64,000 nucleotides of DNA from Cerioporus squamosus (lineage: Eukaryota; Basidiomycota; Agaricomycetes; Polyporales; Polyporaceae), in the NCBI GenBank assembly GCA_022592435.1, contig JABYQS010000010.1, positions 186,001 through 250,000 of the forward strand. Direction: 5' to 3'. Shown one piece after another: positions 23,577-35,874 of the stretch. Within the stretch, counting starts at the first letter, position 1. Every line of letters starts with the position of its first letter. The translations under genes were made by a program, and so were the position numbers. Under the pieces are notes generated by a model that ran no database searches, was not told the DNA's origin, and worked only from the letters and a program-made list of their open reading frames with translations.

Positions 23577-26309
23577 GGCGGAGAGGGAGAGACGGATCGG
23601 GCAGCGGGAGGGGGGACGCTCGTGGATTGAGCGATGGCAAGGCAGGAACGTGTCGCGTCTCCCGTCATATATAAACCTGTGAGAGACCTTAGCGAGAGCA
23701 CTTGCCACTCGGTTCTATATGCCGCGCATGGCAAAGCCACCTCCTGCATTGTGAGACCGGGCGTGGTGGAGAGGGCGAACTTCTTTCGCGATCACGAGGA
23801 CATAACCGGGGTTCTTTGGCGTGACGCGTCGCTCGTGGTGCTCCACAGCTGACCGTTTTGAGGGCACCGCACAAAACGCGCGCCGGACCGTGTTGGCAGG
23901 CAGTGGGAGCTGTAAAGATGTTCATGCTGGCTTGTGCTGGCGCGATGTTAGGAAAAAAATGGGTGGTCGTTCAACTTGAAGGACATCGTAAAGTCTCACC
24001 AGGTCAATACGCGCTGGATACGCTCGAGGTAGTCGGCAGAAAACAAGAAGTCAACAGGATCGGCTGCACAGGCATGACGTTGCTGTTCCTCTGGTGGTGT
24101 CCATCACGGCATCCTGAAACGAGGGTGTTGAGTTGCCGGAACCGACTTCCGACATGGGGCCACAAGACTTCCTAGCCCGACGGCGCGAGGCGGCACAGCG
24201 GCGACAGCAACGCGTAAAACGCTCGCCAACGGTTTGTCGATGGGCTGCCAATAGCCGCCAATACTGTACCATGTGAGCGAGACGCGTGATAGCCCAGGAA
24301 GACAACTCAGAGCGCAAACAATGCATGCTCTCACAAGATGCCATGCCACCTGGCAGTCCGAACGTGCATTGCGGCCCAACAGCTTGATGTATTGTAGCCT
24401 GCTACATGGCCACGCTGTGCAAGGCGTGCCAGTGTAGACCCTGTATGCAGCGGATGGGTATTGCAGTGAGATCAAAGCAGATGTGTAAACCACAAGCGAG
24501 TCCTAATCGTCGCGGAGCTGATCCAAGAGGCGGTGGCACGGTCGCGCCGCCACAAAGTCTCGGGCGCTTCTCTGATGATGCACGAACTTCCACCAAGGGA
24601 ACTCAACCACTATGGCACTCGACTTGCTGTGAACATCATCTCCCACCGCCCCAGGCGCAGATGGCTCGTCGATCGACTGACAGTTACACATGACCTGGCG
24701 ACTAGGACAGGAAGTTGTCTCGCTGTCTCTTCTGCTGCTGATGAATTGAGATTGCGACAGCGGACATTGACCGTGGTGTGCCTGGCGAATAAAGCTGCGC
24801 AGTGCGGCCCTCGTTATCGCCGCTACTGCAATTGTTCAACGCGAGTCAAAACTTTGCAAACGGTGTGGGTCCTGGGACATTGCAGGACCCACGAGGAGGC
24901 TGACTCGGAGGGTTGCCAGTTTGGCGGTCTGCTTAGGGTGACGGGCGAAGAAGGTTATGCGGACATCGATATCTCGTCAAGCTCCGAGTGTGGTACGATT
25001 TCCCTCCGATATCTGCGTCCAAGGCTACACGGTAATCCCGTGTTCTGCGGTCATGGCCGTTCGTTGCCACCCTATAGCCCGAGGTTTTGCATGGTTTCAA
25101 GAGCACGCGGCTGGCTTTGACAGGAACAGGTCGGTGAGAGCTGTTCTCGCAGTTTCTGCCTTAACTCACTCGTCCCTTGAAGCTTTAAAGGTCGAAGACA
25201 TGCCGATGTTCTCGAATCGCGGAGATATGATGTCTTCACACCGACCCGCTTCCGGTGATAAGATTCGCGAGTTCCTGTGTTCTTCAACCTCCGTTTCCTC
25301 CACTGCTCCTCTCAGGCTTGCCTCCTGAGGTGTGAGGGACACAGCACAGCCGACACATCCAGACCAGCACTCGTGGTCGTCTGACAAGAGACTGGCAGGG
25401 AACTGCAGCGCCGAATGCAATCTCCGTGAACGTGCGCAGACGCCGGCCACATATCCTAGCAGGTGCCACCAGAAGTCAGGAAGCCGCGCCCGGTTACGTG
25501 TGCCTCTCAGGGCGTTCTCCAGTCCCATGGTCCATCCTCGCCTAAGGAGGACTTGCCACGGCAAGCACGCCTCGAGGACTCGCAGATGCGCCTGGCTGGA
25601 CACGCCTCACCGCCAAATCTCCAGGAAAGGACCGCTGAACCGGAGCGGTCTGACTTGAGGCTGCTGCTCTGCGGGTCGGTCCGCACGCAAGGTGGTATCG
25701 GATCGCATGTCCTGACTCATGATGCATTCTTCCCAGAACGTACCTTGCCAGTCGCTGCGGAACACCGCACCTCCTGCATGCACAAACCAAATATCACGGC
25801 GCCTGTCCCTCGGTCTCCGGGTCGAGGTCGGACGACTGGTTGGCCGCTCAAATTCGGCAATCCTTGTACCCATACAAGCGGGATGAACAGAGGCCGCGGT
25901 GACTGCGGGAGGTGCGGGGTAGAGAGCGAGGCCACACGCGTTGTTCCGTGGGGGGAGCGTCAGGGCTGGGTTGAAGCGCCACCCAAAAGTGACAGGTTGA
26001 CTGCCCGGTGCAGAGTGGATGGGTGCATCATCCGCAACAGATGCATGGCTCTGCCCGTGGGAGTCGAGAAGCTGACAAGGTTTGCTACCAAATTTATCCA
26101 ACTTCCCTAATACGCGTATCCGGAACAGAAGCAGTTTGGGGCATCTAGTCTGCTCATTCCCGCAGTTGACTGGCAGGAGGAGGCATCATGCTTCGGCAGT
26201 TATAAGTACTTCGTCCTGTGCGCCCTTTGTCCTCCCTCCTCTATCCTCCATCCGCTCCTTCCTAACGCCTTCGCTACGACCCTTGTAATTACCCCTCCAC
26301 GCCGTGCTC
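23577..26309. other. long gene-poor region with one perfect hairpin
   Basis: 2.7 kb between divergent genes, the longest stretch without a recognised gene. Open frames of up to 215 residues (24533-25120 and 25463-26110, plus; 25607-26101, minus) have no recognisable motif and look like GC-driven chance frames. No transposase, reverse transcriptase or terminal repeats were seen. A perfect 10-bp inverted repeat, GTGGGTCCTG / CAGGACCCAC with an 8-base loop, occurs at 24865-24892. Confidence 0.5.
24865..24892. repeat. perfect 10-bp inverted repeat (hairpin)
   Basis: Left arm GTGGGTCCTG (24865-24874), loop of 8 bases, right arm CAGGACCCAC (24883-24892). No U-run follows and the context is intergenic, so its role is unknown. 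Confidence 0.6.
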
Positions 26310-28240
26310 ATGGCCGTCACCACCAAGCACCTCTGGTCAGTCTCCCACCCTCTTCAATGTCATTCCCTTGACGCTCACGGCATCCGTCAAATTCGCGTAG
26401 GGATAGTGCCATCTCCCACCTTCATGGTACGTCTACTATGCAACTGCTGGAGACATGCTCGACCTGACCAAAAATTTCTGGCGCGCATAGAGCTCTCTAA
26501 CGCCACCCTGTATCAGAACACCGAGCTCCAGGCGCGCGTAGCTGAGCTTGAGGCTGAGCTCGCCGCCGTCAAGATGGCCTACACTGCGGCAACCGACATC
26601 GCCGCCCTCGATAAAAAGGCGCATAATGCGCAGCTCTCGTCCCTTAATCGGCAAATCTCTGTCATCAGTCGCTCGCAGGTTGGTGTCTAGTAGTGCTCTA
26701 CCCCAGCGCCACCCGCCCGCCCGGATATATGGCTCAAAACCTTCTCACAGGCCCAGGATGCCCTTGTGTTATGCGTGGTTGATGGCGACAGGCTGCTCTT
26801 CCACCGTTCCTTGATTGAGCAGGGCTACCAGGGCGGCCGGAAGGCCGCTGAGGACTTCACGAAGGCCATTGCGCAGGAGCTCGTTGAGCAGGGGTTCGTC
26901 GGATTTGGACGTCTCTCGTTCTGGATCACCATCTATCTCAATAAGCGTGCCGTCGTCACCGCCTTGCGCGAGGAGGGCGTTGCCAGCCCAGAGCAGTTCG
27001 AGGCGTTCCTCATAGGGTTCGGCCACGCGTCTCCACGATTCGTTATCATGGACTCGGGACCAGGGCGGGAGAACGTTGAGGCGAAGGTTAAAGGTGTGTA
27101 GCTCTACATTTCATCTGTCCCCAGGCGATTCAAGAATGCTGCAGAATACGTGGAGACCTACGTCCGTTTCCCGCAGACTCTCCGCTTGTTCTTCGGTGGT
27201 GAGTATTGTTTCTTGGTGCTGGTGGTTATCTTTCGCGGAGACCAACGTTCGTGTTGTCAGGCATCAACGACGCCTATCTCTCGATGTACAGCAGTCTCGA
27301 GAAGGAAGAGCTCGTCGGAAAGCTCGTTCTCCTGCAACCGTCGAGCGATGCATCCCCTGCTGTCCAGCAGATGGCTGTGAAGTCGCTTCGAATTGACGGC
27401 CTGTTCATGGAGGAGAGGTTGAGTCAACTCTCCGGTCGCCGTCCCGGTCCGCTGTTCGGCATCTCGGAGCCTGCTCTCAACCCGAACGTCGTGACGAACG
27501 GTGGCCTCATCAGCCCGCAGTCGGAGGGCCAAGGCTCCATGGGGCCTACTCCTCCTCCTGCCAACAGGTCGCCGGATAACCTCAAGCTCATCGACCAGAG
27601 CAAGGTGAGCGTGCCTACGGCTTCTGCCTGTTATTCGCAAGCTAACAACCATCATGATCAGCCGCTACATAAGCGTAAGTCCCGGTTCCTATTGTATCCC
27701 AGAATTCCGCTCACAGCTGCTCCAGAGAACCCTCCGCCTTGCAATGAGTACTATCTCATGGAGTGCCACAAAGGGGTGAGAGACCGATATCATTCACCTG
27801 CTTTGGAATCATCACTTACCGGTAGAGCGCAGCCTAACTGCAAGTACTCCCACGAGTGGCTGTTGACCCCGGAGCAACTCGAGGTTCTAGCGCGTAACGC
27901 GAAGAAGGCCCCGTGCAACTATCTCAAAAACGGTATGTCGCGGCTGTCCGCTGTAATGCACTCTTCCTGACGAACAACCAAGGCCTTACGTGCCCGTGGA
28001 GCGACAAGTGCTGCTGGGTAAGTCAATCATATTATACAGGATCATGTTACCGTCTGACTGGTACGGTATCCAGGGGCATGTCTGTCCGAGCGGCGCACGT
28101 TGCTTCCATCTCAGCAAGGGCAAGTGCTGGTTCAAGGGCGGTGAGTACAACGGCTTTTCTGTGTGACAACATATTCTGACGTCGACGTTCTAGACGGCAT
28201 GCACCCGGGTACTCCTAACCAGGTCGTCGAGGTCGCCTAA
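26310..28240 (+). CDS. CCCH zinc-finger protein with N-terminal coiled coil (fungal CCCH DNA/RNA-binding family)
   Basis: Probable nucleic-acid-binding regulator of unknown targets. A short coiled coil (TLYQNTELQARVAELEAEL, 26510-26560) precedes a globular domain running from ALVLCVVDGDRLLFHRSLI to FGHASPRFVIMDSG and GGINDAYLSMYSSLEKEEL, the region called DUF7923 in fungal homologues. The C-terminus has tandem fingers: CNEYYLMEC...NCKYSH, then a canonical C-x8-C-x5-C-x3-H finger (CNYLKNGLTC PWSDKC CWGH), then CPSGARCFHLSKGKC. It ends DGMHPGTPNQVVEVA. The frame is open without a stop from the ATG at 26310 into the coiled coil, so whether exon 1 is spliced is unsettled. Seven or so introns are needed. 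Confidence 0.78.
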
Positions 28241-28790
28241 CGGCCGTCAGACTCCTATCTCATTCATATCTACCGCCTCGCAGCAACCTCATTTCTTGGT
28301 TAGATCGACAACTTCACGGCCCATTATCGTTCGTTACCCGCATCGTCTCCACACGCATTATTCTGGAGCAGACATGGATCCGAGAGGTCGGTTGGTAAAT
28401 TATAGGAAGAGTGTATGTCTTCCAGCAATGCTTGCGTCGTTATAGTATTAGGCCTGTGGTTGGTTCGTTAGATCTACATCTTGCCGTCTAGGCAACACTG
28501 CTTCCATCCTATCATTAGCCTGCTTGTCTCACAGATGTCCTGCATGCCTGATCTTCGTCAAATGTTGAGCCTATCCTTTCAGCCCCAAACACCAAGTCAA
28601 CCACGGCCAGTACCGCAACGTTGTACTCGCGGAAACCTGTACATCACTGTGACGCTGATGTCGGCAAGCACCGTATTAGCAGGCGTGGGAAATCGATCGA
28701 TTGTAGCATGGACGACGGTCCTTAACGAGGGCAGCCCGACGGCGCTGAAGACAAGTCCAATCCCTCTATCGACCATCACCATATCCTGAG
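28241..28790. other. intergenic region between CCCH gene and Rho-GDI
   Basis: 550 bp between tandem plus-strand genes, presumably the 3' UTR of one and the promoter of the next. No open frame or motif of interest was recognised. Confidence 0.45.
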
Positions 28791-29790
28791 ATGTCCGCCC
28801 CAGTGAGTTGCCCCAGCAGCCAGCCCTCTTGCCCACCCACCGACATGCACCCTCGCCCTGCAGCACGAGGAAGACGACTTCGCCCCCACCAACACGCCCG
28901 GTAATCTCGGAATCCCGCTTACTGTATCCGAGCGGGCACTCATGCTGCCACTCGCCCTTCGCAGGCTATAAGCCCACGGCGGCGAAGAGCGTCGACGAGT
29001 ATGCGAAGCTTGACGCGGAGGACGAGTCGCTGGCCCGCTGGAAGGCCAGCCTGGGTATCGTCCCTGGTGCAGCCTCCGCGGCCTCTGGACCCAAGGTGCG
29101 TACAGCGGTGTGTCTGGTGGGATGGGCATGCTGATTGGGTTGGTTGCTAGGTCACTATTCTGTCCTTGGAGCTTGCTTCGCCCACTCTTCCTGCGGGCAA
29201 GCATCTCGTCATGAATCTGCAAGACCCGGCCGAGCTCGCGAGCTTCAAGAAGAACCCGGTTACGATCAAGGAGGGCGTCGAGTACAAGTGAGTAGTGCTT
29301 TGTTCAGTCCGAGGCAGTGGCATTGAGTTTAGCGCCCCTCAGCGTCCGCATAACCTTCAAGGTCAACCACTCCATCATCTCCGTGAGTGCTGAAGAAGAT
29401 TCCTGTGAAGAAGTGGCGTTGACTCTTCGTAGGGTGTACGGTACATGCAGGTTGTCAAGCGTTCCGGAGTGAAAGGTGCGACTTTATACGATTCTTCATC
29501 GCGAATATACACTCACCCCGTACGTATTCAGTCGATAAGATGGAGCAGATGCTTGGTTCGTATGGACCTCACCCGAAGGGCGAACCATACGTCAAGAACT
29601 TCGACACTGAGGAGTCGCCTTCCGGTATGCTGGCTCGTTCCGGAACCTACCACGTCCGCAGTCGTGTGGTTGACGACGACGGCGAGGTCTACGCTGGTAT
29701 GTCGATAAACCTCCTATGTGCTCACGCAGTGGCTGACAAATTCCGGCTCTAGACTGGGAATGGTGCTTCAAGATCGGAAAGGAATGGTAA
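28791..29790 (+). CDS. RDI1: Rho GDP-dissociation inhibitor
   Basis: Cytosolic chaperone that extracts prenylated Rho GTPases (Rho1, Cdc42, Rac) from membranes. A tiny first exon (MSAP) joins HEEDDFAPTNTPG, then YKPTAAKSVDEYAKLDAEDES, the N-terminal switch-binding arm. The immunoglobulin-like domain follows: VTILSLELASPTLPAGKHLV, the family hallmark VTIKEGVEYNVRITFKVNH, GVRYMQVVKRSGVKVDKMEQ, MLGSYGPHPK, and SGMLARSGTYHVRSRVVDDD. The C-terminus ends DWEWCFKIGKEW, as in nearly all RhoGDIs. About 200 residues, normal length. Six introns, with GT-AG ends throughout. Confidence 0.95.
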
Positions 29791-30071
29791 AGAGTTATTG
29801 GAAGGGCCCCTCGCATGTATTTGTTTTATCGCATCTATACCTCCCCCTGCATATCTGTGTCTCCACTCGCAACTGATGTATCGGATTTTATGGTGTCTAC
29901 ACTGGTCTCAACGAACACATTATGTCTGCGGGCCATGTGTCTGGTACAGGAATCGTTTTCGACTCAGAGGTATAGCTGATGCGTCAGATGTCTGTATGGT
30001 TGCTTGAGTCGGAGACGCCGGCCGTCTGTCCCGCATAGGCGCCAAAACCAGCTTGTTGCTTCAGCTTAGCC

Positions 30072-31476
30072 ATGAGCCTCCTTGGTCTCCGACTGCACGT
30101 TACACCGCGTCTTCTGAGCTACAACTATCTGCATTCGTCTCCTTGTCGGTCCCTACATAGTTTGCGCTGCTATGTTCGGTCAAATGCGCGCAAGAACCTC
30201 ACGCTGCAACAGAGCGTCCTGCTACGCCCCACTCGCCATTCGGGCACACTGTCTAATGACTCGGTAGCTGCGCCTACGACGTGGGTGGACCGTCTGCCGA
30301 ACCCTGTACGACCCTATCTATACTTGACGCGTATAGACAAACCTATTGGAACGCTGCTGCTATTCTATCCTTGCGGTTGGTGGTCCCTGGCATTCGCAAC
30401 ACGGTATACAGGTCCTGATGGCTTCACGCGTCGTATCATTCAGCTTGGTCAATCACTATGGCCTCGTATGCACTCGAAGTGCCTTGGACGGCACCACTGA
30501 CATATATCAGCTTGTTCGGACTGGGCGCACTCGTCATGCGCGGGGCGGGATGTACCATCAACGATATGTGGGACCGGAACCTCGACAAGGGCGTCGGTGA
30601 GTGTACCCCCAATATATCCCTCCAGTTACCCTCATGTAAGAGCGGAAAGAGAGGACAAAAACACGGCCCTTGGCGGCTGGAGATATTACGCCCACGCAGG
30701 CCTTCGCCTTCCTGGGCCTCCAGCTGACCGCCGGGTTAGGCGTGCTCACTCAGCTGAACTGGTATAGGTAAGCTCATCTCGGGGCAATCTGTGTCTTTTC
30801 CAAGTGCTCAATGTGAGCAGTATCCTCTTGGGTGCTTCGTCGTTGTCTGTGGTGACAATATATCCATTCATGAAACGGGTCACCTACTGGCCACAAGCGG
30901 TACTAGGTACGAGAGAACTACCCCAGCGTAATATTTGTCCTTGACCACGGCATCGCACGTCAGGACTTGCTTTCAACTGGGGTGCTCTCCTTGGTTGGTC
31001 TGCCGTCGCAGGCGTCACGAACTGGAGCGTTTGTCTTCCGCTCTACGCGGGCGGCATCTGCTGGACCCTCGTTTACGATACTGTGTACGCACACCAGGTG
31101 GGCGGATCACTACGTATGTTTCACATTTTGAACACAGACTCACATGTGCCCACAGGACAAGAGGGACGATGTGAACATGGGAATTCGCTCGACGGCGCTG
31201 CTGTTCAGCGAGAAGACCCGGCCCATCCTGAGCGCCCTGTCTGCTTCTTCGATGTCCCTCATCACATACGCCGGATACCTGAATGGCCAAGGGCCGCTGT
31301 TCTACGGAGGCGTTGCTTTGGCGGCGGCGCAGTTAGCGCGGGTGGTGTGGAAGACTGATTTTGACGACCGCCCGAGCTGCTGGAAGGGTTTTGTTGGATG
31401 TGGTTGGTCTGGGTTCTGGGTCTGGATGGGCGCGTTGGCAGACTACGCGACACTTTTCTTCGCTGCATCTGGCTAA
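30072..31476 (+). CDS. COQ2: 4-hydroxybenzoate polyprenyltransferase (ubiquinone biosynthesis)
   Basis: Inner mitochondrial membrane enzyme that attaches the polyprenyl chain to 4-hydroxybenzoate, the second dedicated step of coenzyme Q synthesis. A basic, S/R-rich N-terminal leader ([17 protein letters not shown]...) suits mitochondrial import. The UbiA core follows: [20 protein letters not shown], the first Asp-rich motif [10 protein letters not shown] (30566-30595), [11 protein letters not shown], and the second motif [13 protein letters not shown], split by an intron. The prenyl-acceptor region [16 protein letters not shown] is also intact. The end is [14 protein letters not shown]. Five introns are inferred; the first uses the donor after ACAG near 30410, which joins to [11 protein letters not shown] in frame. 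Confidence 0.93.
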
Positions 31477-31828
31477 TTGCTGTATAAACCTCATGTGGTC
31501 GGGGAGGATGTTACACAGACTATCTGATACAGTGCATGTAAACCGAGAAAAAAGCAACGTGAAGCTTGTACTGTCTTCAACATTGCCCATATAAGTTAAG
31601 TATTCGGTAGCCTGAAACCTGGACATCGATATCTCTGGTACTTCGTTCCTGATGTTGTTGAGGGTTAAGGAGGCCGAACGCGTCAGCTTCAATCACTGTC
31701 ACTGAGAGCGCGTTTTCCGCGACGCGTCTCCCACGTGATCGAGACAACTTTTTGCAAGCTCGGTTCGGCTGCCGGACTTGCACCCGTACTACAGTTCTGT
31801 GCTCTACTTCGCTGCTGCTTCCACGACC
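31477..31828 (+). promoter_or_regulatory. upstream region of RIX1
   Basis: 352 bp between COQ2 and RIX1. It contains ACGCGTCTC (31722-31730) directly followed by CACGTGATCG (31732-31741), 88 bp before the RIX1 ATG. The same two strings recur upstream of the gene starting at 50941. Function is inference. Confidence 0.35.
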
Positions 31829-34596
31829 ATGGAACAACCTGCACCTCGTCTGAAGGATTTCTTGCAAGTCCAACTTGCCTCCGACGCCTACGCTGTGCTG
31901 CATCTTCCGTTCGTCCTAGAAACTCTCACCAAAAGTGACTTCTTGCCTTCGGCCCATACTCAGAAGTGGATCGCTCGCGTGAACTCTTTGATACATTCCA
32001 AGGATCCTGCAGCAAAGTGGAGCGGACTATGCCTTGCGCACCAAACTGCCTTGTTCTCGAGGGACATCATGCTAGAGTCCGCGCAGAGTTGGGTGGGAGC
32101 GGCAATACCGTTGCTCATGGTACGTCGATCTTCCCGTCTTACATGTCCGTAATACCCAGACAATGGCATGCAGAACCAGCCTGCTCCCACGACAAAGGCA
32201 GCCATGCGATTGCTCAGGCAGGTTTTCTCCAGCGCAATGGACGTCCCAGAGTTCCAACGCCAGCTGTGTACGCCTAATGTACCGAAATTCGCGAACGCGC
32301 TCATCGCGTTGGCCGAGAAGGAGACAAACCCCGAAGTTTATGTGAGTCTTTGTGTATTATCATGTCACCCACATTGTCTGAAGCCCATCAGCTCCTCGCG
32401 ATCGACACGCTCACTCATGTTGTCACCTTGTACCCCTCCTTATGCCGTCCTTTGCATGGTTCTCTGTCAACTGTCGCTCTGCGTCATTTGAATGGCTCTT
32501 CGCCCACTCCAGCACCTAGCGAATGTGTGGAAGCGTGCTCCCGATTGTATGCCGTGCTCCCCCTTACCGGTGGGAAGGTCAATGCCCCGAATTTGTGGCG
32601 CAAGTCGTTGGATGACACTGTCGCTTTTGCGTGGGGCGCGTTCTTGCAACTGAGGACAACATCCCCCGATGGAGGTACTGGCGCTTCCCTATTGCTCTGC
32701 GTACATCTCACTGAGACTTGTGTGATAGGTTATGGCAACTTTGCACGTCCCGCGCCTTCTGGAGAAGATCCGGTGGTAGCAGTGCCGCTTGCTTTGGATA
32801 GACTACGTGCCGCAGTGCAGGTCATAAAGGACATCTTGAGGTCGGTACTCCTATCCATCTTGGTGCCATTGTTTTGAATGTTCATCGCGTGCAGCACGCC
32901 TACTTCACGACCTGTGTCGTTACCCCTTGGAGCTCTGGTGCGGCTTTGCTCAGCACTTCTTCAATGCTCACCCGTTGAGAAGGTGTGTCATCAGTTACGC
33001 GAGGGATATCATGATGATTGACAACATGAATTAGGCGGACGCCCATGTGAACCACGTCGTCCGCTCGTTAGAAACCTCTGCTGTCCCAACCCTGTGGAAA
33101 TTTGCTTGCGAACTGTTAGCAGCATTCTCGCAAGCGTAAGCGCCTCATGATAATTCGTGTTTTACGTTGGTCTGACACAGAATGTTCAGCGGCCACCACC
33201 ATGTAACACCCCATGTACCCATGCTCCTCACACACTTAGCATTCCATCTGGAGCAATCCCGAGAACCGTGAGTCAATGTCTATGTCTTCTGATGGTCGTG
33301 ACGTCAACACATTTTCAGGGCACAAACGCTCCGGCTCTTGCACGCAACATCCAGATTGCTCAATAACGACGCTCAGTTACACGACAACATCGTTGCTTCG
33401 CGGCTGGCTCGTTCCGTCATGCCTTTACTCGCGGTCGTTCTTGCGAAACGCTCAACGAGCGGCGGATCCGACGAGCAAGGCGCTACACAAGGAAAGGGCA
33501 GAAAGGGCAAGAAACGAGCCCGTGGATATGAAGGTGACGAGGTGTTCAAAGTCGGCCGAGAGCTTGTCTGCGTGACAGCTACTGATAGCGAGATACTGCT
33601 CGCATCTGTCGACGGTGGGTCCATTCCCCGGCGTGCCCGCTCTCGCACTAACAAAACCTTCCCCTCGCCGCTTAGTGCTTGAAAGCCTATTGCTTCGGAC
33701 TCCAGTCAATCCGCCAGTCCACTCTATTGCCTCAAGATTGTTCCTCTCGGTCTATGCCTCGCTACCGCAATTGCCACCAGCTCTGCTATCTCCAGATTTA
33801 TCGCTTCATCCGCGACTGTATGCCAAACTGCAACGGGCTTGCGTCAATCTCGCGATTGGCACCACTAGCACGATGAGCAAGTCCCTCGGCCTCATGCTGA
33901 GCATATCAAACGACATGGTCGGACCAAATGTGAGTTAATCCTTAGCGTAAATTGTCGTGACGTGGGTGGTCTAACAGGTACCACTAATTATAGGGCGATA
34001 TAGCGGAGCTGTTATTGCACCCTCGCGTCCCGCCATTGGTGCGATCCCTACCGCATGTCGAGTTGTTGTCTCTGTTCCGTGCCGAGGAGGGCGAAGAGGA
34101 GATGGACACACGGACTCGGGTTGGCCTCACGGTTCTCGACGAGCCTGTCATGGAGCCGGACGTCGCCGAGAGGCTAACGCCCCACGCCGAACACTCGAAC
34201 ACCTCGAACACTCCGCGGCCCCATCCGGAAGTAGGAAGGAATAGTGGTTCGTATACGGTACAGGAACCAATGGTCGTCCCTATGCATGTCGATGTTTCTC
34301 CGGCACCCACGCCCCCAACTCTCCCTCCCCAGCTTGCCCAGTCTTCACAGCAATCAATCGAATTACAGGCGGCACCGATCCCGACGTTGAGCGACCGTGT
34401 TGCGCAGAACCCATTGCCACCGCCGCCTGACCCATTGCCTTCCAATAGTGCCGCGCTCGGCCCACCATCGACCACGAGTACGATTCCTCCGGTTACGACG
34501 CACATACCACAGGCAGCAGCGCCGACGGGAGAGGAGGATGATGACGATGAACCCATGCCCACGATTGACCTCGGCTCCGACTCCGATTCGGACTAA
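31829..34596 (+). CDS. RIX1: pre-rRNA processing / 60S assembly factor Rix1 (PELP1 family)
   Basis: Subunit of the Rix1-Ipi1-Ipi3 complex that acts with the Rea1 ATPase on nucleoplasmic pre-60S particles. The N-terminal helical-repeat domain is typical: SLIHSKDPAAKWSGLCLAHQT, ESAQSWVGAAIPLL, TKAAMRLLRQVFSSAMDVPE and PNVPKFANALIALAEKETNP. Later blocks include LHATSRLLNNDAQLHDNIV, KGRKGKKRARGYEGDEVFK and SLHPRLYAKLQRACVNLAIG. The C-terminal tail is disordered and proline-rich and ends in a strongly acidic run (EEDDDDEPMPTIDLGSDSDSD), as in other Rix1 proteins. About 700 residues and ten or so introns. The ATG at 31829 precedes the conserved part closely. Confidence 0.85.
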
Positions 34597-34678
34597 TTGT
34601 AGACATTCCGTGCGGTGTCGGCAGGTGTCTTCCTAGTGATAATTTCCAGCTGTGAATAGTCGACCTTGTGCGGAGGAT

Positions 34679-35680
34679 TCACGTCCGGACACGCTTGCGG
34701 GCCTGTGCCGATGCATCCACGTCCATTTTTTCGTCATCAGAGTCAGCCGTAGTCCGATCCTGTGCGGTCTGTGTGGCTCCCGGTAGCTAAACGCCACACC
34801 AAAACTGTTAGCGATACGCAAGAACGCAGCATAATGCGTGATGGCAGGGGAGGATTACCTGACTGAGGAAAGCTTCCGCCACAACGTTTGAGGGGTCTAT
34901 CGCCCGAGCACGCTCTAAATGTGCTCGGGCATCACGGAGGTGATTGGCATCCCAGCCCTGGTCTGTAGAGAGCAGCGCAGTCCGTCAGTCGACCTGGAAC
35001 ATGCAAATTTGTCGAAGACATCGCAGGGACGGACCGTATCTCGTCTCCTCGGAGATCTCCCCCGCAGGTTGGGCGAGATATAGCGCAATCAAGCCGGCAT
35101 AGACATGCAAAACGGGATTATCCTGGTAAGGATACGATGGGAGATACCTGATGAGAAATAGAGGAGGATTCAGCGGACGGGGCGCACACATGCACGAGAA
35201 CCATACACGTACAAGTCCAATTCTTCCACGGCCCGCCGATACATGCCCGAATGTATCAGGCGCAATACGAGCTCTTTAAGTATGGACTCGCGCTTGGAAG
35301 AGAAGAGGGCGGAGGTTCAGTCACGGCGAATACTGAGAGTTACGCTTGGGCGGGCGTAGGTCGCGCCCGCCGCTCACCTCGTCTGGGTGCTGTCGCATCA
35401 TGACGCTCAGGAAGCGGACTCTGTCCCCGTTGGCTTGTGCGTCGTCGGTGTCATGGTCTCCCTCGCCGAGTAGGAGGACACTAGTCCTCCACATGATCTT
35501 CCAGTCGACTTCCCTGCATCGCGCTAGGATGGCCCATGCTCGCTTAGCGCGAACCCATTCATGGCGTTGAATACAGAGCTGCAATATGTCGTACAGACGA
35601 CGTATATGAGTCTTGCGAGCAGTCGTCGGTTGCTTCCCGCTCAACGAGGTGAATAGAAACGAATACTCGGTACTGGGCAT
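34679..35680 (-). CDS. RRN11: RNA polymerase I transcription initiation factor Rrn11-like
   Basis: Predicted subunit of the core factor that recruits RNA polymerase I to the rDNA promoter. The first exon (35680 downwards) reads MPSTEYSFLFTSLSGKQ, then HIRRLYDILQLCIQRHEWVR, AKRAWAILARCREVDWKIMW and FLSVMMRQHPDE. After an intron come LKELVLRLIHSGMYRRAVEEL and, after another, YLPSYPYQDNPVLHVYAGLIALYLA, the TPR-like repeats of Rrn11. The tail has a nuclear-localisation-like end, MDVDASAQARKRVRT. About 270 residues, five exons. It diverges from the LAA2-like gene and sits 1.7 kb from RPA190, the largest Pol I subunit. The assignment rests on motif order; no search was possible. Confidence 0.75.
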
Positions 35681-35874
35681 GACAAGGTGAACATGGTAGA
35701 GGAGGAAGGACGCGTGCGTGCCGAAGTCACGGCGCATGGTTTGGGCAAGCGCTGTGCCGCCTGTGCGACTTCGATCAACTTGACTCTCCACCACCGTGAC
35801 GACCTGCGTACAGTACCCTCCGAGTCCGCGACATTCTCTGGATCTGCCTCTCGTGTATCCTTCCTTGACTGAAC
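35681..35874. promoter_or_regulatory. divergent promoter between RRN11 and LAA2-like genes
   Basis: 194 bp separate two divergent ATG codons. No clear TATA box or known motif. It is called from geometry only. Confidence 0.4.

Noticed and set aside
25463..26110. 215-residue plus-strand frame and an overlapping 164-residue minus-strand frame
   Set aside because: Neither shows a motif, a splice pattern or sensible composition; they overlap each other and look like chance frames.
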